NCBI RefSeq assembly: GCF_000478585.1
Contig: NZ_ARWI01000001.1
Span: 372,001-436,000 of the forward strand
DNA from: Thiomicrorhabdus sp. Kp2
GTDB lineage: Bacteria; Pseudomonadota; Gammaproteobacteria; Thiomicrospirales; Thiomicrospiraceae
Reading direction: 5' to 3'
Length of the DNA: 64,000 nucleotides
Shown: positions 28,916 to 38,577 of the stretch, piece after piece
How positions within the stretch are numbered: position 1 is the stretch's first letter
Layout: every line of letters starts with the position of its first letter
Notes under the pieces: model-generated
What the model saw: only the letters and a program-made list of their open reading frames with translations
Told to the model about the DNA's origin: nothing
Database searches by the model: none
Translations under genes and position numbers: made by a program

Positions 28916-29386
28916 ATGTTAATTAAAGGTCAAGCCGCCCCCAATGTAACAAGCGCAAATCAAGACAACAACCCCGTTAATTTATCCGATTATCAAGGGC
29001 ATAAGAACGTGGTGTTATATTTTTATCCCAAAGACGACACCCCTGGCTGTACCATTGAAGCAAATGACTTCACCGCATTAGCCAATGACTTTGCCTCTGC
29101 AAATGCCGTAGTAATTGGTGTAAGTAAAGATGATTGTGGAAGCCACCAAGCGTTTATTGAAAAGTTTGGCTTAAAAGTCGATTTATTGGCTGATACGTCT
29201 GGCGAACTGTGTGATGCCTTTGGCGTTTGGCAATTAAAAGAGAAAAATGGCGTTTCTAAGATGGGGATTGTACGCTCAACCTTTATTATTGATAAACAAG
29301 GCGAACTGGCCTATGTTGAATACGGTGTAGCGCCAGATGGCCATGCGGCTAAAATGCTAGAGATTGTTAAAACACTGAATGAATAA
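28916..29386 (+). CDS. bcp: Peroxiredoxin of the Bcp/PrxQ family
   Basis: Reduces hydroperoxides using thioredoxin. The peroxidatic Cys45 lies in KDDTPGCTIEAN. The usual resolving Cys five residues later is Asn50 here, so the enzyme must use another thiol (a Cys occurs in KDDCGSH near residue 88, and one in GELCDAFG) or act as a 1-Cys type. Length 156 is normal. AAAGGAAAAGAG precedes the ATG. Confidence 0.93.
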   Translation: MLIKGQAAPNVTSANQDNNPVNLSDYQGHKNVVLYFYPKDDTPGCTIEANDFTALANDFASANAVVIGVSKDDCGSHQAFIEKFGLKVDLLADTSGELCDAFGVWQLKEKNGVSKMGIVRSTFIIDKQGELAYVEYGVAPDGHAAKMLEIVKTLNE

Positions 29387-29432
29387 AAACTCTAATTAAT
29401 AGTGTCAATGAAAAAACTAATTTTTCTAGACC

Positions 29433-29454
29433 TTCCCTCCTTTTTCGGAGGGAA
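29433..29454. terminator. GC-rich hairpin after prxQ, without a T-run
   Basis: TTCCCTCC pairs with GGAGGGAA around TTTTTC. There is no proper T-run on either side, so it may stabilise the mRNA 3' end rather than terminate alone. Confidence 0.5.
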
Positions 29455-29567
29455 AAATTGCGTTTTGACACTTACACTTTAGATTCCATCAATCTCAAAA
29501 TATTTTATTTAAAAAGCACGCAATATATAATAAAATATACGTAATATATTTTACGGAAATGACTTTC

Positions 29568-29867
29568 ATGAGATTTAACCTATCTTCTCTCACAGCAATA
29601 TTTTGTTTTTTTTACTCACTCAATATATATGCAAATTCTTGCATGCCTGTAATTTGGGAAGCTGATAAAGAAAATGACTCAAAAGTATTCCTCAAGGGGA
29701 AAGTGAATACCCCAAATACCCGAGTTATTTTAGAAGTTTATTATGGAAGAGAAATTATAGGAAATAAAACCGTTTACTCTACATCAAACGGCTCTTTTTC
29801 AGGCTTCGTCTATACCCGCAAACCTGCAAGTATGAGACCTGATGTAAAAATAATATGTGGTAGATAA
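29568..29867 (+). CDS. Small exported protein of unknown function
   Basis: About 99 residues, beginning with a signal peptide (MRFNLSSLTAIFCFFYSL, cleavage probably after YAN or ANS). The mature part is about 75 residues with two Cys (near the start, SCMP, and at the end, IICGR) that could form a disulfide. It reads like a beta-strand domain (VFLKGKVNTPNTRVILEVYY). An in-frame ATG three codons upstream (29559) is also possible; GGAA spacing slightly favours 29568. The surrounding DNA is very AT-rich. I do not recognise a family. Confidence 0.6.
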   Translation: MRFNLSSLTAIFCFFYSLNIYANSCMPVIWEADKENDSKVFLKGKVNTPNTRVILEVYYGREIIGNKTVYSTSNGSFSGFVYTRKPASMRPDVKIICGR

Positions 29868-29920
29868 ATCGTGGATATTTAAAGGTTTTTTTGAGGTTTA
29901 ATTACCTTTATTCAGAATAT

Positions 29921-31309
29921 TTAAACACGCCCTACTTTGAATTTTCGGCCTTTAATCTTATTCTGATTCAAACCTTTCACCACTTCGGCTTCATAGCCAC
30001 GCTCAATCGCCACATAACTTGAGTGGTCAACCACATCGATTTTGCCGACATGCTGTCCATCTAAACCGACCTGTTTGGTAATTGCCCCCAAAATATCACC
30101 ACGACGCACTTTATCTTTACGCCCTCCAGAAATATACAGGGTAACAAATTCAGGTTGCACTCGATTTGAACGAGCTTGTGGTAAACGTTCTATGGATTCA
30201 TATTCCAGAGCATGGCCTTGATAAGAGCTTAAATGGTCAAGTTTATAACGCTCTTTTTCCGTAAATAACGTAATCGCTTTACCTTCCAGGCCTGCTCGCC
30301 CAGTGCGCCCAATACGGTGCGTATAGGTCTCTTGATTTCTAGGCAGTTCGTAGTTAATTACCGCTGGTAAAGCGGCAATATCTAAACCACGTGCGGCCAC
30401 ATCGGTCGCCACCAAAAAGTTGGTACTGTGATGTTTAAAGCGAATCAATATCTGCTCACGTTCACGCTGTTCCATATCGCCATGCAAGGCTACCGCATCA
30501 AAGCCTTTTTCTTCTAGAAAATCAATGACCTCTTGCACTAACGCTTTGGTATTGCAAAAAATCATCGCATGTTCAAATTCATTCACCGATAGAATTCGCA
30601 CTAAACTAGCAAGCTTATCTTTGTGATGACACATGTAAAACAGCTGTTCAATAGTCGCCGCATCGTGATGCGACTCTACCGCAACTTGCATAGGGTTCTT
30701 TTGAAAACGACGGCTAATGTATTCAATATCATCTGGGAACGTCGCTGAAAACAACAACGTTTGTCGAGTGTGTGGTGTATAGCCAATAATATCGACCATC
30801 TCTTCTTTAAACCCCATTTCTAACATGCGGTCGGCTTCATCTAAAACCAGAGTATGAATGGCTGAAATATCGAGATTATTTTTTTGAATATGGTCTTTTA
30901 AACGCCCTGGCGTACCTACCACAATATGCGCGCCATGCTCTAAAGAGGCAATTTGTGGGCGCATTGGATTACCACCAGACAGCACGATGATTTTAATATT
31001 GGCCTGAAAACGTGCTAAACGTCTTAACTCTTCTGCCACTTGATTACTCAATTCACGCGTTGGACAAATCACCAATCCTTGCACTGACTTATTAGACATA
31101 TCTAACTTGTTCAACATTGGAATACCAAACGCAGCGGTTTTACCGCTCCCCGTTTTGGCTTGAGCAATTAAGTCATGACCACCTAAACCCAAAGGCAACG
31201 CCTCTTCTTGAATTGGAGTCATTGAGTGATAACCCAACTGTTCTAAGTTCTGTAACTGCGACTTAGGGAGATCAAGATGTTCAAAAGTGCTTGGCATGGT
31301 TTTACTCAT
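29921..31309 (-). CDS. dbpA: DEAD-box ATP-dependent RNA helicase DbpA
   Basis: This 462-residue protein has the helicase motifs AQAKTGSGKT, PTRELSNQ, LDEADRML, SAT and HRIGRTGRAG, and a C-terminal DbpA RNA-binding domain (VTLYISGGRKDKVRRGDILGAI). DbpA is targeted to hairpin 92 of 23S rRNA and acts in 50S assembly. A one-mismatch palindrome copy lies in the codons of RTGRAGLEG. Confidence 0.94.
   Translation of the reverse strand: MSKTMPSTFEHLDLPKSQLQNLEQLGYHSMTPIQEEALPLGLGGHDLIAQAKTGSGKTAAFGIPMLNKLDMSNKSVQGLVICPTRELSNQVAEELRRLARFQANIKIIVLSGGNPMRPQIASLEHGAHIVVGTPGRLKDHIQKNNLDISAIHTLVLDEADRMLEMGFKEEMVDIIGYTPHTRQTLLFSATFPDDIEYISRRFQKNPMQVAVESHHDAATIEQLFYMCHHKDKLASLVRILSVNEFEHAMIFCNTKALVQEVIDFLEEKGFDAVALHGDMEQREREQILIRFKHHSTNFLVATDVAARGLDIAALPAVINYELPRNQETYTHRIGRTGRAGLEGKAITLFTEKERYKLDHLSSYQGHALEYESIERLPQARSNRVQPEFVTLYISGGRKDKVRRGDILGAITKQVGLDGQHVGKIDVVDHSSYVAIERGYEAEVVKGLNQNKIKGRKFKVGRV
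30286..30295. repeat. Palindrome core copy, one mismatch (in dbpA)
   Basis: TTCCAGGCCTGCTC, read on the minus strand as Ala-Gly-Leu-Glu just after the conserved HRIGRTGR motif. Confidence 0.75.
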
Positions 31310-31335
31310 TTAATGTTTATATTTTAGGGGATTCA

Positions 31336-31533
31336 CCACGAAGGGTTTAATTTCACCACAACGTTTTTAATACACCACGAAGGCACGAAGACACGAAGTT
31401 TTTAATTATGTGAGCACAGGGTAAATTTGAAAATTAATTCCAATTTAGCGGCCTATCACTCTTATTTTATATTTTTCTTCTCTTCGTGACTTCGTGTCTT
31501 CTCGACTCTACAGCCGAGTTCTTCGTTTCGTGG
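31336..31533. repeat. MITE-like repeat, copy C (rearranged)
   Basis: The same family as the repeats at 22453-22842, in the dbpA/DUF3010 gap. It has CACGAAG-rich ends (nested inner arm 31375-31398, outer end at 31533), GTGAGCACAGG, and the AATTGGAATTAATTTTC block in inverted orientation. Compared with copies A and B it joins CACAGG directly to GTAAATTTG, so the palindrome core is missing. Confidence 0.75.
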
Positions 31534-31546
31534 TTCAAAAAGCTGT

Positions 31547-31984
31547 TTACCAAACGTGCTTACTGGCGTAGTAAGAAAACGCGGCAACAAAGGCGGTTTC
31601 TTGGAATTTTTTGAGCCCTGTTTCTGCAAAACTAATTGGCAGAGGGTAATGCTTTAAGTGGGCTTTTTGGTCTGTTGGGTTCATTAAAACCACTTTTAAC
31701 TCAGAAGCTAATTGAATTGCCGCCTCCAACTTAAAGCCATTGGCACCACCAGCAAATTTACCACGTTTCATACGCTCTTTAATCACGACTGTATCAATTT
31801 GGTAGTCTTTCATAAGCTGTACAAAGGTCTTTTGAAAATATTGCAAATCGTTTGACGTATCAGGGTTTTGGCAAGTCACACGGCGTACACGGCATTCTGG
31901 TAGGTTAAAGATTTCATTATCTACCGTTAATAGACAGATAATGGCATCATTACCCGTTAGTTCCACCCCACAAATTCGCATCAT
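31547..31984 (-). CDS. DUF3010 family protein
   Basis: This 145-residue protein begins [18 protein letters not shown] and resembles an RNase H-like fold (Asp/Glu near the first strand, [26 protein letters not shown]). It matches DUF3010, whose function is unknown. The start codon overlaps the glnS stop (ATGATG), so it is translated with glnS. Either of two adjacent ATGs may be used. Confidence 0.8.
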   Translation of the reverse strand: MMRICGVELTGNDAIICLLTVDNEIFNLPECRVRRVTCQNPDTSNDLQYFQKTFVQLMKDYQIDTVVIKERMKRGKFAGGANGFKLEAAIQLASELKVVLMNPTDQKAHLKHYPLPISFAETGLKKFQETAFVAAFSYYASKHVW

Positions 31985-33660
31985 TTTTGGCTCCAGGTGT
32001 CGCGTAAAGCAACGGTACGGTTATAAACTTGTTTTTCAGCGGATTGATTGTCACGGCAAAAATAGCCTTCGCGCTCAAATTGATAGGCTTTTTCTGGTTG
32101 AGAATTTACCAGGCCTGGTTCAACAAAACCATGTTTTACCGTTAAGGACTCTGGGTTGATTACCGATTCAAAATCTTCTTCTTTTGCTGGGTTTTCTACG
32201 GTGAACAGTCTGTCATACAATCTAAATTCGGCGGCAACCGCTTTGCTGGCTTCTACAAAATGAATTACGCCTTTTACTTTACGACCATCGGCTGGGTTTT
32301 TGCCGTGGGTTTCTGGGTCATAGGTGCAATAAACGGTGGTCACATTGCCATCCGCATCGTAATCGACACGTTCACCTTTAATGACATAGGCATTACGCAA
32401 GCGTACTTCTTTATTTAACGCCAAACGCATAAACTTACCATTGGGTGCTACTTCGGTAAAGTCGGCACGGTCAATATATAATTCACGACCAAAGAAAATC
32501 TCGCGTTTACCCATCTCTTCGTTTTGCGGATGAATTGGTGCCATTAAAGCTTCTGGTTCACCGTCAAAGTTTTCAATCACCACTTTAATTGGGTCAAGCA
32601 CCGCCATAGAACGAGGTGCTACTACATTTAAATCATCACGCACCGCCGCTTCTAAAATAGTCATTTCAGTCATGCTATCTACTTTTGAGATACCAATACG
32701 TTCGGCAAAATCACGAATCGAAGCAGGCGTATAACCACGACGACGCATTCCCGAAATGGTCGGCATACGCGGATCTTGCCAGCCTTCAACCAATTTATCG
32801 TCCACTAACTGGTGTAGTTTACGTTTAGACATCACCGTATATTCAAGGTTTAAACGAGAAAACTCATACTGATGCGGACGATCAGGTTTATTAAAATCAT
32901 TCAAATGTTCTAATACCCAGTCATATAAACGACGGTTGTCTTGAAACTCAAGCGTACATAAAGAGTGGGTAACGCCTTCAATGGCATCTGAAACACAGTG
33001 TGCATAATCGTACATTGGGTAGATACACCATTTATCACCTGTTTGATGGTGGTGTTCAAAACGCACACGATACAGCGTTGGGTCACGCATACACATAAAC
33101 GATGAGGCCATATCAATTTTGGCACGTAATACACATTCACCCTCTTTCATTTCACCATTTTTCATTTTGGCAAATAGGGCTAGATTCTCTTCTACTGAGG
33201 TATTGCGATAAGGGCTGTCTTTGCCTGGCTCTTTTAAGCTACCACGGTATTCACGCGTTTCATCGGCATTTAAAAAACAGACGTAGGCTAAACCTTTTTT
33301 AATTAATTCAATTGCATAAGCATAAAACTGGTCAAAATAATTGGATGAATAACAGATATCACCAGACCAGTTAAAGCCTAACCAGCTAACGTCTTGCTTA
33401 ATAGAGTCAACATATTCAATATCTTCTTTGGCTGGGTTGGTATCGTCAAAACGTAAATTACATCCACCGTTATAATCCTCGGCTAAACCAAAGTTTAAGC
33501 AGATTGATTTAGCGTGACCAATATGTAAATAACCATTTGGTTCTGGCGGAAAACGTGTTTGCACAGATTCATGTTTATGACTGCTTAAATCATCATTAAT
33601 AATATTGCGAATAAAATTGATTGGACGTTCTACTGCTGCGGATTTACCGTTATTACTCAT
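31981..33660 (-). CDS. glnS: Glutaminyl-tRNA synthetase
   Basis: A class I synthetase with the HIGH box in [15 protein letters not shown] (about residues 38-52) and the KMSKS-type loop VMSKRKL near 276. The C-terminal two-barrel anticodon domain is complete. Length 559 is typical. An exact palindrome core encodes EPGLVN near the C-terminus. Confidence 0.97.
   Translation of the reverse strand: MSNNGKSAAVERPINFIRNIINDDLSSHKHESVQTRFPPEPNGYLHIGHAKSICLNFGLAEDYNGGCNLRFDDTNPAKEDIEYVDSIKQDVSWLGFNWSGDICYSSNYFDQFYAYAIELIKKGLAYVCFLNADETREYRGSLKEPGKDSPYRNTSVEENLALFAKMKNGEMKEGECVLRAKIDMASSFMCMRDPTLYRVRFEHHHQTGDKWCIYPMYDYAHCVSDAIEGVTHSLCTLEFQDNRRLYDWVLEHLNDFNKPDRPHQYEFSRLNLEYTVMSKRKLHQLVDDKLVEGWQDPRMPTISGMRRRGYTPASIRDFAERIGISKVDSMTEMTILEAAVRDDLNVVAPRSMAVLDPIKVVIENFDGEPEALMAPIHPQNEEMGKREIFFGRELYIDRADFTEVAPNGKFMRLALNKEVRLRNAYVIKGERVDYDADGNVTTVYCTYDPETHGKNPADGRKVKGVIHFVEASKAVAAEFRLYDRLFTVENPAKEEDFESVINPESLTVKHGFVEPGLVNSQPEKAYQFEREGYFCRDNQSAEKQVYNRTVALRDTWSQK
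32109..32118. repeat. Palindrome core copy, exact (in glnS)
   Basis: TTACCAGGCCTGGTTC, read on the minus strand as Glu-Pro-Gly-Leu-Val. Confidence 0.95.
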
Positions 33661-33828
33661 CTATCTATAACCTGCTCAAATACGGATATGGCAAACCTAG
33701 TCTTATGCCAGGTTTGTAAAGAAATTAATGCCGCAAATTATAGCATTAAAGACTTGGTGGCATTCAAGAGAACATTGGCTTTACTGGTACTAATATTTAG
33801 GCGAATGAAATACACTTTGTGGAATAAA

Positions 33829-33844
33829 TTACCAGGCCTGGTAA
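33829..33844. repeat. Palindromic repeat, full 16-mer, between glnS and ppiC
   Basis: AATTACCAGGCCTGGTAAATT in the divergent glnS/ppiC region, about 80 bases before the ppiC start. Confidence 0.95.
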
Positions 33845-33926
33845 ATTCAATAGCAAGATTACTGCGAAACAAACTGACAAACACTATAATAAACGACCCA
33901 ATTTTATTGTATTAAGAGAGCAGCAA

Positions 33927-34205
33927 ATGGCCTTAGCCTGTGCAAGACACATTCTAGTAAAAACCAAAGAAGAAGCCGAAATACTCAAACAACAAATTGC
34001 TAAGGGTGCGGACTTTGCGACCTTAGCTAAAAAACATTCTCTATGCCCGTCTAAGAAGAAAGGCGGCAATTTGGGTGAGTTTAGACCTGGTACGATGGTT
34101 AAGGCATTTGATAATGTGGTATTTAAATTGCCTGTTTTAACGGTACATGGACCAATCAAAACTCAATTTGGGTTTCATCTCATTGAAACCATTTACCGCA
34201 GTTAA
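33927..34205 (+). CDS. ppiC: Parvulin-type peptidyl-prolyl isomerase
   Basis: This 92-residue protein is a stand-alone parvulin domain: [37 protein letters not shown], and the C-terminal GFHLIET. It has no signal peptide, so it is cytoplasmic like E. coli PpiC. An AGAGAG ribosome site lies upstream. It is probably co-transcribed with the J-domain gene 40 bases downstream. Confidence 0.94.
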   Translation: MALACARHILVKTKEEAEILKQQIAKGADFATLAKKHSLCPSKKKGGNLGEFRPGTMVKAFDNVVFKLPVLTVHGPIKTQFGFHLIETIYRS

Positions 34206-34244
34206 TATTTTAAATAAATTCAAAAAAATTCAAAAGGAAGCACA

Positions 34245-35069
34245 TTGCGTTTTATTAAAGGCTTACTACTCGTTATTGTTTTTATCTTTTTAAAGATTAT
34301 TCACTTGTTGTTCAAAGGTTCACGCAAAACGGTGGATATTGGTGTAGATGCCTATAAATCGGTTAAAAATAGCGAAAGTTTTGATGAAGCTTATAAAAAC
34401 TTTACCAGCAATCAATACAGTAAATCGCGTTTAAGCGTGCCTGAAGAGATTATTGCTTTAATGGCAAAAGTGGCTAAAAGTGATGGACAAATCAGTCGTT
34501 TAGAAATTGAATTTATGAGCGACACTATTAAATCCATCGCTCACGCTATGGGGCAAGCAGGCCTGCCAAAACCGATTGTCGACAGTGCCAAAAAACGTCT
34601 TTTTGCACTGGCCAATCAAGCTAAAAAAGATGACAACCCAACCTCCTATTATTGTCAATCTTTAAAACAAGCAGGCGTTGAAGTTCGTCGTGGTGCTTTA
34701 TTGCAGATGATTTCTTTTGCTTCTTTGGATGGCCTGTCAGACAACACCAAAACGTTAATTTTTGAGATTGGTGAACTATTTGAATTTACTCAAGAAGAGA
34801 TTACACAATTTATTGAACAAGTTCGTGGTGGAACCGCAGGCGGTTACGCCAACACTTTTCAAGATACAGACCCTTATGAAGTACTCGGATGCCAAGAGTC
34901 GGATGATTTTTCAACCATCAAAAAAGCCTACCGAAAATTGGTTAAGCAAAACCACCCAGACTTTATGCACGGACAAGGCATGGACAATAAAGAGATTCAA
35001 CAAGCCACGGCAAAAATGCAGGATATTAATGCCGCCTATGAAGAGATTAAACGTAGAAAAGGGGTTTAA
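34245..35069 (+). CDS. djlA: DjlA-like membrane-anchored J-domain co-chaperone
   Basis: A membrane anchor (residues 7-21) is followed by a TerB-like helical domain (about 60-190) and a C-terminal J domain (about 210-270) with the HPD motif at 237-239. This matches DjlA, a co-chaperone of DnaK at the inner membrane. It starts with TTG preceded by AAAGGAAG; no ATG in frame gives the anchor. A weak palindrome-like GCAGGCCTGC is at 34557. Confidence 0.85.
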   Translation: MRFIKGLLLVIVFIFLKIIHLLFKGSRKTVDIGVDAYKSVKNSESFDEAYKNFTSNQYSKSRLSVPEEIIALMAKVAKSDGQISRLEIEFMSDTIKSIAHAMGQAGLPKPIVDSAKKRLFALANQAKKDDNPTSYYCQSLKQAGVEVRRGALLQMISFASLDGLSDNTKTLIFEIGELFEFTQEEITQFIEQVRGGTAGGYANTFQDTDPYEVLGCQESDDFSTIKKAYRKLVKQNHPDFMHGQGMDNKEIQQATAKMQDINAAYEEIKRRKGV

Positions 35070-35137
35070 TGCTTAATGTTGAGTTTTTAGCTTGTATTCA
35101 AAATTCAACATTGAAAATGCACCATTCAATATAACGC

Positions 35138-35695
35138 TTACCAAACCAAATCGTCTGGAATTTCAAATTTGGCGTAATAGTCTTTGTCTTCTTGTGACAT
35201 AGTATCGTCACTTGCCACCGCACCAATTAATACCGATTCATCACGTTGCATAATTTTTTCAGCCGCTTCAACTGAAATTAACGCATAACCATCTTTAAAA
35301 CGGGCAATGCGTAAAGCCTCAATGCTTAATTGTTTATGCGTTTTAGGATTAACATACAAGGTTTTAACGACCGAGCCATCGGCAAAGTTATAAGCCATAT
35401 CGCCATTAAAGTCTTTAAGACTATTTGATTCTATAATTTGCACCAACTCTGCTTTTTTAGCTTTTTCAATTTGCTCTTGCTGGCGTTGCAGATTTAATTG
35501 CTTATCGTGTTCTGCTTTTTCTTGCGCCGCTTTAGCAGCTAGTTGTGCCGCTTCACTAACAACCGCCTGGCCTTTTTTAGCTTTATTTGCCCTATTTTGT
35601 TTTGACTGTTGCTGCTTTTCACGCTGAACTTGTTTGGCTTTTTTGTCATTCACCAAGCCCGACTTTTTTAACTGATCAAACAGTGAACCTGCCAT
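35138..35695 (-). CDS. DUF2058 (YaiL-like) protein
   Basis: About 185 residues. The N-terminus MAGSLFDQLKKSGLVNDKKAKQV and a Lys/Gln/Ala-rich coiled region (residues 20-85) are typical of DUF2058/YaiL, a nucleoprotein-like family of poorly known function. A compact C-terminal domain follows (MAYNFADGSVVKTLYV). I chose the ATG at 35695 because it gives the family N-terminus and an AGGCAAG lies upstream; an ATG at 35710 is also in frame. Confidence 0.85.
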   Translation of the reverse strand: MAGSLFDQLKKSGLVNDKKAKQVQREKQQQSKQNRANKAKKGQAVVSEAAQLAAKAAQEKAEHDKQLNLQRQQEQIEKAKKAELVQIIESNSLKDFNGDMAYNFADGSVVKTLYVNPKTHKQLSIEALRIARFKDGYALISVEAAEKIMQRDESVLIGAVASDDTMSQEDKDYYAKFEIPDDLVW

Positions 35696-35875
35696 AATCT
35701 TGCCTACCATTGATTTAATCGATTATTATTGGGGCGTATTCTACCCTATTGCTTAATTGGTTGCTTAATCAGACAAAAACAAACCCGTTCAAGAACCAGT
35801 TTAAAGGTAAAATTTAGCCACATTAATGCAATTTAATATTCACCTTCTAATCGTTATTTTGAGAGCAAAACAACC

Positions 35876-36493
35876 GTGATTCCTGCAGATTCGCTTATTA
35901 CCTTTATTATTGCCTCACTGGTATTGATTAATTCGCCAGGCCCCGACCTAATTTTTGTTATTACACAATCGGCCGTTCATGGTGCTAGAACGGGCATTTT
36001 GGTTACATTAGGCTTAGTATCTGGTCTGATATTTCATACCTTATTGGTGGCTTTTGGTGTGGCCGCCATCATACTTGCATCACAAACAGCTTTTACCGTA
36101 CTCAAAGTATTGGGGGCTATTTATCTGCTTTACCTAGCCTGGCAAAGCTTTAACGCACATGCCGAAAAACTGAGTGCAGAGAAAAACATCCCTAAAACCG
36201 CCATTCAGCTCTATCGTCGTGGCATTATTATGAATCTGACTAACCCAAAAGTAACAGTATTCTTTTTGGCCTTTTTACCTCAATTTGTCTCGGCCGAAAA
36301 TGGTTCAATCGTTACCCAAGTCTTTATACTTGGCTCGCTATTTATGCTTTTAGGCCTAAGCTCTTTCATTATGATTGCTTTAGCGGCTGGCAAATTTGGT
36401 AACTGGCTTAATCAGTCTGAAAAAGCTCAACTTTATCTCAATCGCTTTGCTAGTTTTGTATTCGTTGGTTTAGCATTAAATTTACTCATTTAA
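35876..36493 (+). CDS. LysE/RhtB family amino-acid exporter
   Basis: This 205-residue protein has six predicted membrane helices and the family signature NSPGPDLIFVITQSAVHGARTG near the N-terminus, plus MNLTNPKVTVFFLAFLPQF. It starts with GTG. RhtB-type proteins export homoserine, threonine, leucine or related compounds; the substrate here cannot be assigned. Confidence 0.9.
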   Translation: MIPADSLITFIIASLVLINSPGPDLIFVITQSAVHGARTGILVTLGLVSGLIFHTLLVAFGVAAIILASQTAFTVLKVLGAIYLLYLAWQSFNAHAEKLSAEKNIPKTAIQLYRRGIIMNLTNPKVTVFFLAFLPQFVSAENGSIVTQVFILGSLFMLLGLSSFIMIALAAGKFGNWLNQSEKAQLYLNRFASFVFVGLALNLLI

Positions 36494-36636
36494 ATACGCC
36501 AGAAATATTTCTTCAGCTACACAACCAACATGAACTACAATTTAGATTAATAACCTTCTTTTTCTCAAAAACACCTTTTATATTTACAATCACTCAACAC
36601 TTGAGTTACTTAAAAATAAATAATGAGGTTTTTTCT

Positions 36637-37224
36637 ATGCCAAAACGTATTGTGATTATTCAAGGACACCCAGATTCTATTGGTGAACATTTTGGTCATG
36701 CCTTAGCTAGCGCCTATTCATTAGCTGCAGAACAAGCAGGCCATGAAGTCAAAATAATAAATGTCGCTAAACTGCATTTTTCATTATTAAGCAGTGAAGA
36801 AGAATTTGAAAACCAAGCGCCTGTTAATGACATTCTAAGAGCACAAGACAAGATCATGTGGGCTAATCATATTGTTATCCTCTACCCTTTATGGTTAGGC
36901 ACAATGCCAGCAATATTAAAAGGTTTTTGGGAACAACTTTTACGCCCTGGATTTGCTATGAAGACTGGAGACCGTAATAGCTGGCCTCAAAAACGGCTTA
37001 AAGGTAAAAGTGCTCGAATTATCGTCACAATGGGAATGCCTACTTTTATCTACCGATGGTTTTACGGTGCACACAGTTTAAAAAGTCTTAAACGTAATAT
37101 TTTAAGCTTTTGTGGTATATCCCCTATTCGCGATACACTAATTGGTTCTGTAGAAAACCTAACTAAAAAACAAAGAAATCAACTCATAGAAAAAATAAAA
37201 AACCTCGGTAAACAGGGGCTCTAG
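36637..37224 (+). CDS. Flavodoxin-fold NAD(P)H quinone reductase-like protein
   Basis: About 195 residues of the Flavodoxin_2 (NQO1/KefF/MdaB) fold: the FMN phosphate loop QGHPDSIGEHFGHALASAY, the HIVILYPLWLGTMPAILKGFWEQ segment and VTMGMP. It probably reduces quinones by two electrons at the membrane surface. The ATG at 36637 with GAGG upstream gives the usual MPKRIVIIQGHP start; a TTG at 36601 is less likely. Confidence 0.85.
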   Translation: MPKRIVIIQGHPDSIGEHFGHALASAYSLAAEQAGHEVKIINVAKLHFSLLSSEEEFENQAPVNDILRAQDKIMWANHIVILYPLWLGTMPAILKGFWEQLLRPGFAMKTGDRNSWPQKRLKGKSARIIVTMGMPTFIYRWFYGAHSLKSLKRNILSFCGISPIRDTLIGSVENLTKKQRNQLIEKIKNLGKQGL

Positions 37225-37247
37225 TCATTGGTCATTTCTTCTTCGCA

Positions 37248-37279
37248 AAACAGTCACACTCTCACCTAAATGACTGTTT
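37248..37279 (+). terminator. Possible terminator hairpin after the quinone reductase gene
   Basis: AAACAGTCA pairs with TGACTGTTT around a 14-base loop. The T-run is short, so efficiency is doubtful. Confidence 0.45.
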
Positions 37280-37401
37280 ATAGCTTATAAAAACTCTTTT
37301 TATCTGTGTTTTTTGACTACAAAACGTGATTATTTTCATGTATTTATGTATCATTCCCACCTTTGTTAATATTCAAATTTATTATTTAATACCGAGAAAC
37401 C

Positions 37402-38109
37402 ATGTATTTAGACGCTTTTCACGCTACCCAAGACAATGTCATTCAAATCACTCCAGAACAAGGCAGCCGCTTCGCAAAAGAAGTTTCTGACGACTTCAAC
37501 CCTCTTCACAACCCCGATTCAAAACGTTTTTGTGTACCTGGTGATTTACTTTTTGCTCTCACCTTAGCGCGCCTAGGACTCTCTGAAAACATGGTGTTTA
37601 ACTATACGGGTATGGTCGGTAAAGGCGTAGAATTGGTAATTCCACAAACTGATGATTCAGCTTTTACAATTTTAGATACCAATGAAAAACCTTATTTAAA
37701 CGTAAAACGTCATGGCAATATCAGTCAAGACTTATCGCTCATTGAAGGTTTTTCTCGTGCTTATGTCGCCTTCTCAGGGCATAGTTTTCCGCATATTTTA
37801 GTGCCTCTTATGCAACAACATAACGTCATGATTAACCCTGAAAGACCGATGGTCATCTATGAAAGTATGGCTTTTGAGTTTGACCAACTCAATATCAATT
37901 CACCAAGCTTAAAACTGGCGGGTAGCTCTTTAGTCGTTGAAGGAAAGCGTGGCACAGTGCGTATTGAATTTGCCATTATGGATGCCGACAAACAAGTTGG
38001 TAGTGGTTATAAAACCATGGTGTTAAGTGGTTTACGTGAATACAACCAAGAACAAGTAGATGGCTTAATTGAGCTATACGAAACCTCAAAAAAAACCTAT
38101 ATGGCTTAA
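37402..38109 (+). CDS. DUF3581 family protein, hotdog-like
   Basis: This 235-residue protein contains DDFNPLHNPDSKRF, reminiscent of the DxNPxH motif of MaoC-type hotdog hydratases, and an N-terminus that matches DUF3581. The Asp/His pair suggests a thioester or hydratase-like pocket, but the substrate is unknown and the link is inferential. Confidence 0.8.
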   Translation: MYLDAFHATQDNVIQITPEQGSRFAKEVSDDFNPLHNPDSKRFCVPGDLLFALTLARLGLSENMVFNYTGMVGKGVELVIPQTDDSAFTILDTNEKPYLNVKRHGNISQDLSLIEGFSRAYVAFSGHSFPHILVPLMQQHNVMINPERPMVIYESMAFEFDQLNINSPSLKLAGSSLVVEGKRGTVRIEFAIMDADKQVGSGYKTMVLSGLREYNQEQVDGLIELYETSKKTYMA

Positions 38110-38157
38110 TACCCTATCGCCTAGTCATTGACCCACAAACCAGGTTTGAAGGTTCTA

Positions 38158-38167
38158 CCAGGCCTGG
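38158..38167. repeat. Palindrome core copy, exact (between DUF3581 and the btuB leader)
   Basis: CTACCAGGCCTGGTAA, 15 of 16 positions of the full form. Confidence 0.95.
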
Positions 38168-38299
38168 TAACAATCCATCCAAAATACACTCTTTTTTACT
38201 TTTAACGTTAAAATACTTGCATTTAAATACAAGCTCAGTAAGATTACGCTCTTTCAGGTGCTTTACCTTTTCACGCTTTTGTAATAAAACGTTTAAAAC

Positions 38300-38470
38300 C
38301 AGTAAAGTTAAACGGGAAGATTGGTGAGCGGGCTTAATACAAATTAACGCCAGCAACTCCTACGCTGCCCCCGCAACGGTAATAGAGAAAACAGATTAAA
38401 TTCGCCATTGGAACCCTGTTCTGAGAAGGCAATCTGAAACTGCTCTTAAGCCCGGATACCGGCCTGAAAA
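38300..38470 (+). ncRNA. Cobalamin (AdoCbl) riboswitch upstream of btuB
   Basis: Recognised from the conserved blocks in order: AACGGGAAGATTGGTG, then GCCAGCAACTCC and GCTGCCCCCGCAACGGTAA, and the B12 box AAGCCCGGATACCGGCC near 38448-38464. It lies about 215 bases upstream of btuB, with a hairpin (38591-38609) in between that could act as the expression platform. It should repress btuB, and possibly the genes after it, when adenosylcobalamin is plentiful. Confidence 0.93.
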
Positions 38471-38577
38471 TCGAGTATATCGATTTTTGATATCTCAAAC
38501 CCGATTGCGGTGGGCAATACGGAGATAAGCCAAATAAAGCAATGTTTTACCCATAACATTTACTAAAGTAATTTATC

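Noticed and set aside
22453-31533. Insertion sequence with a transposase
   Set aside because: The repeats hold no open frame of useful length and no transposase gene is in the window.
33688-33915. Possible 75-residue gene upstream of ppiC
   Set aside because: Low-complexity frame that includes the palindrome; no ribosome site, and it sits in the divergent promoter region.
34557-34566. GCAGGCCTGC in djlA as a member of the palindrome family
   Set aside because: Both outer positions differ and the flanks do not match; it may be coincidental.
38114-38356. Minus-strand open frame before btuB
   Set aside because: It overlaps the 5' part of the cobalamin riboswitch and the palindrome and encodes no recognisable protein.
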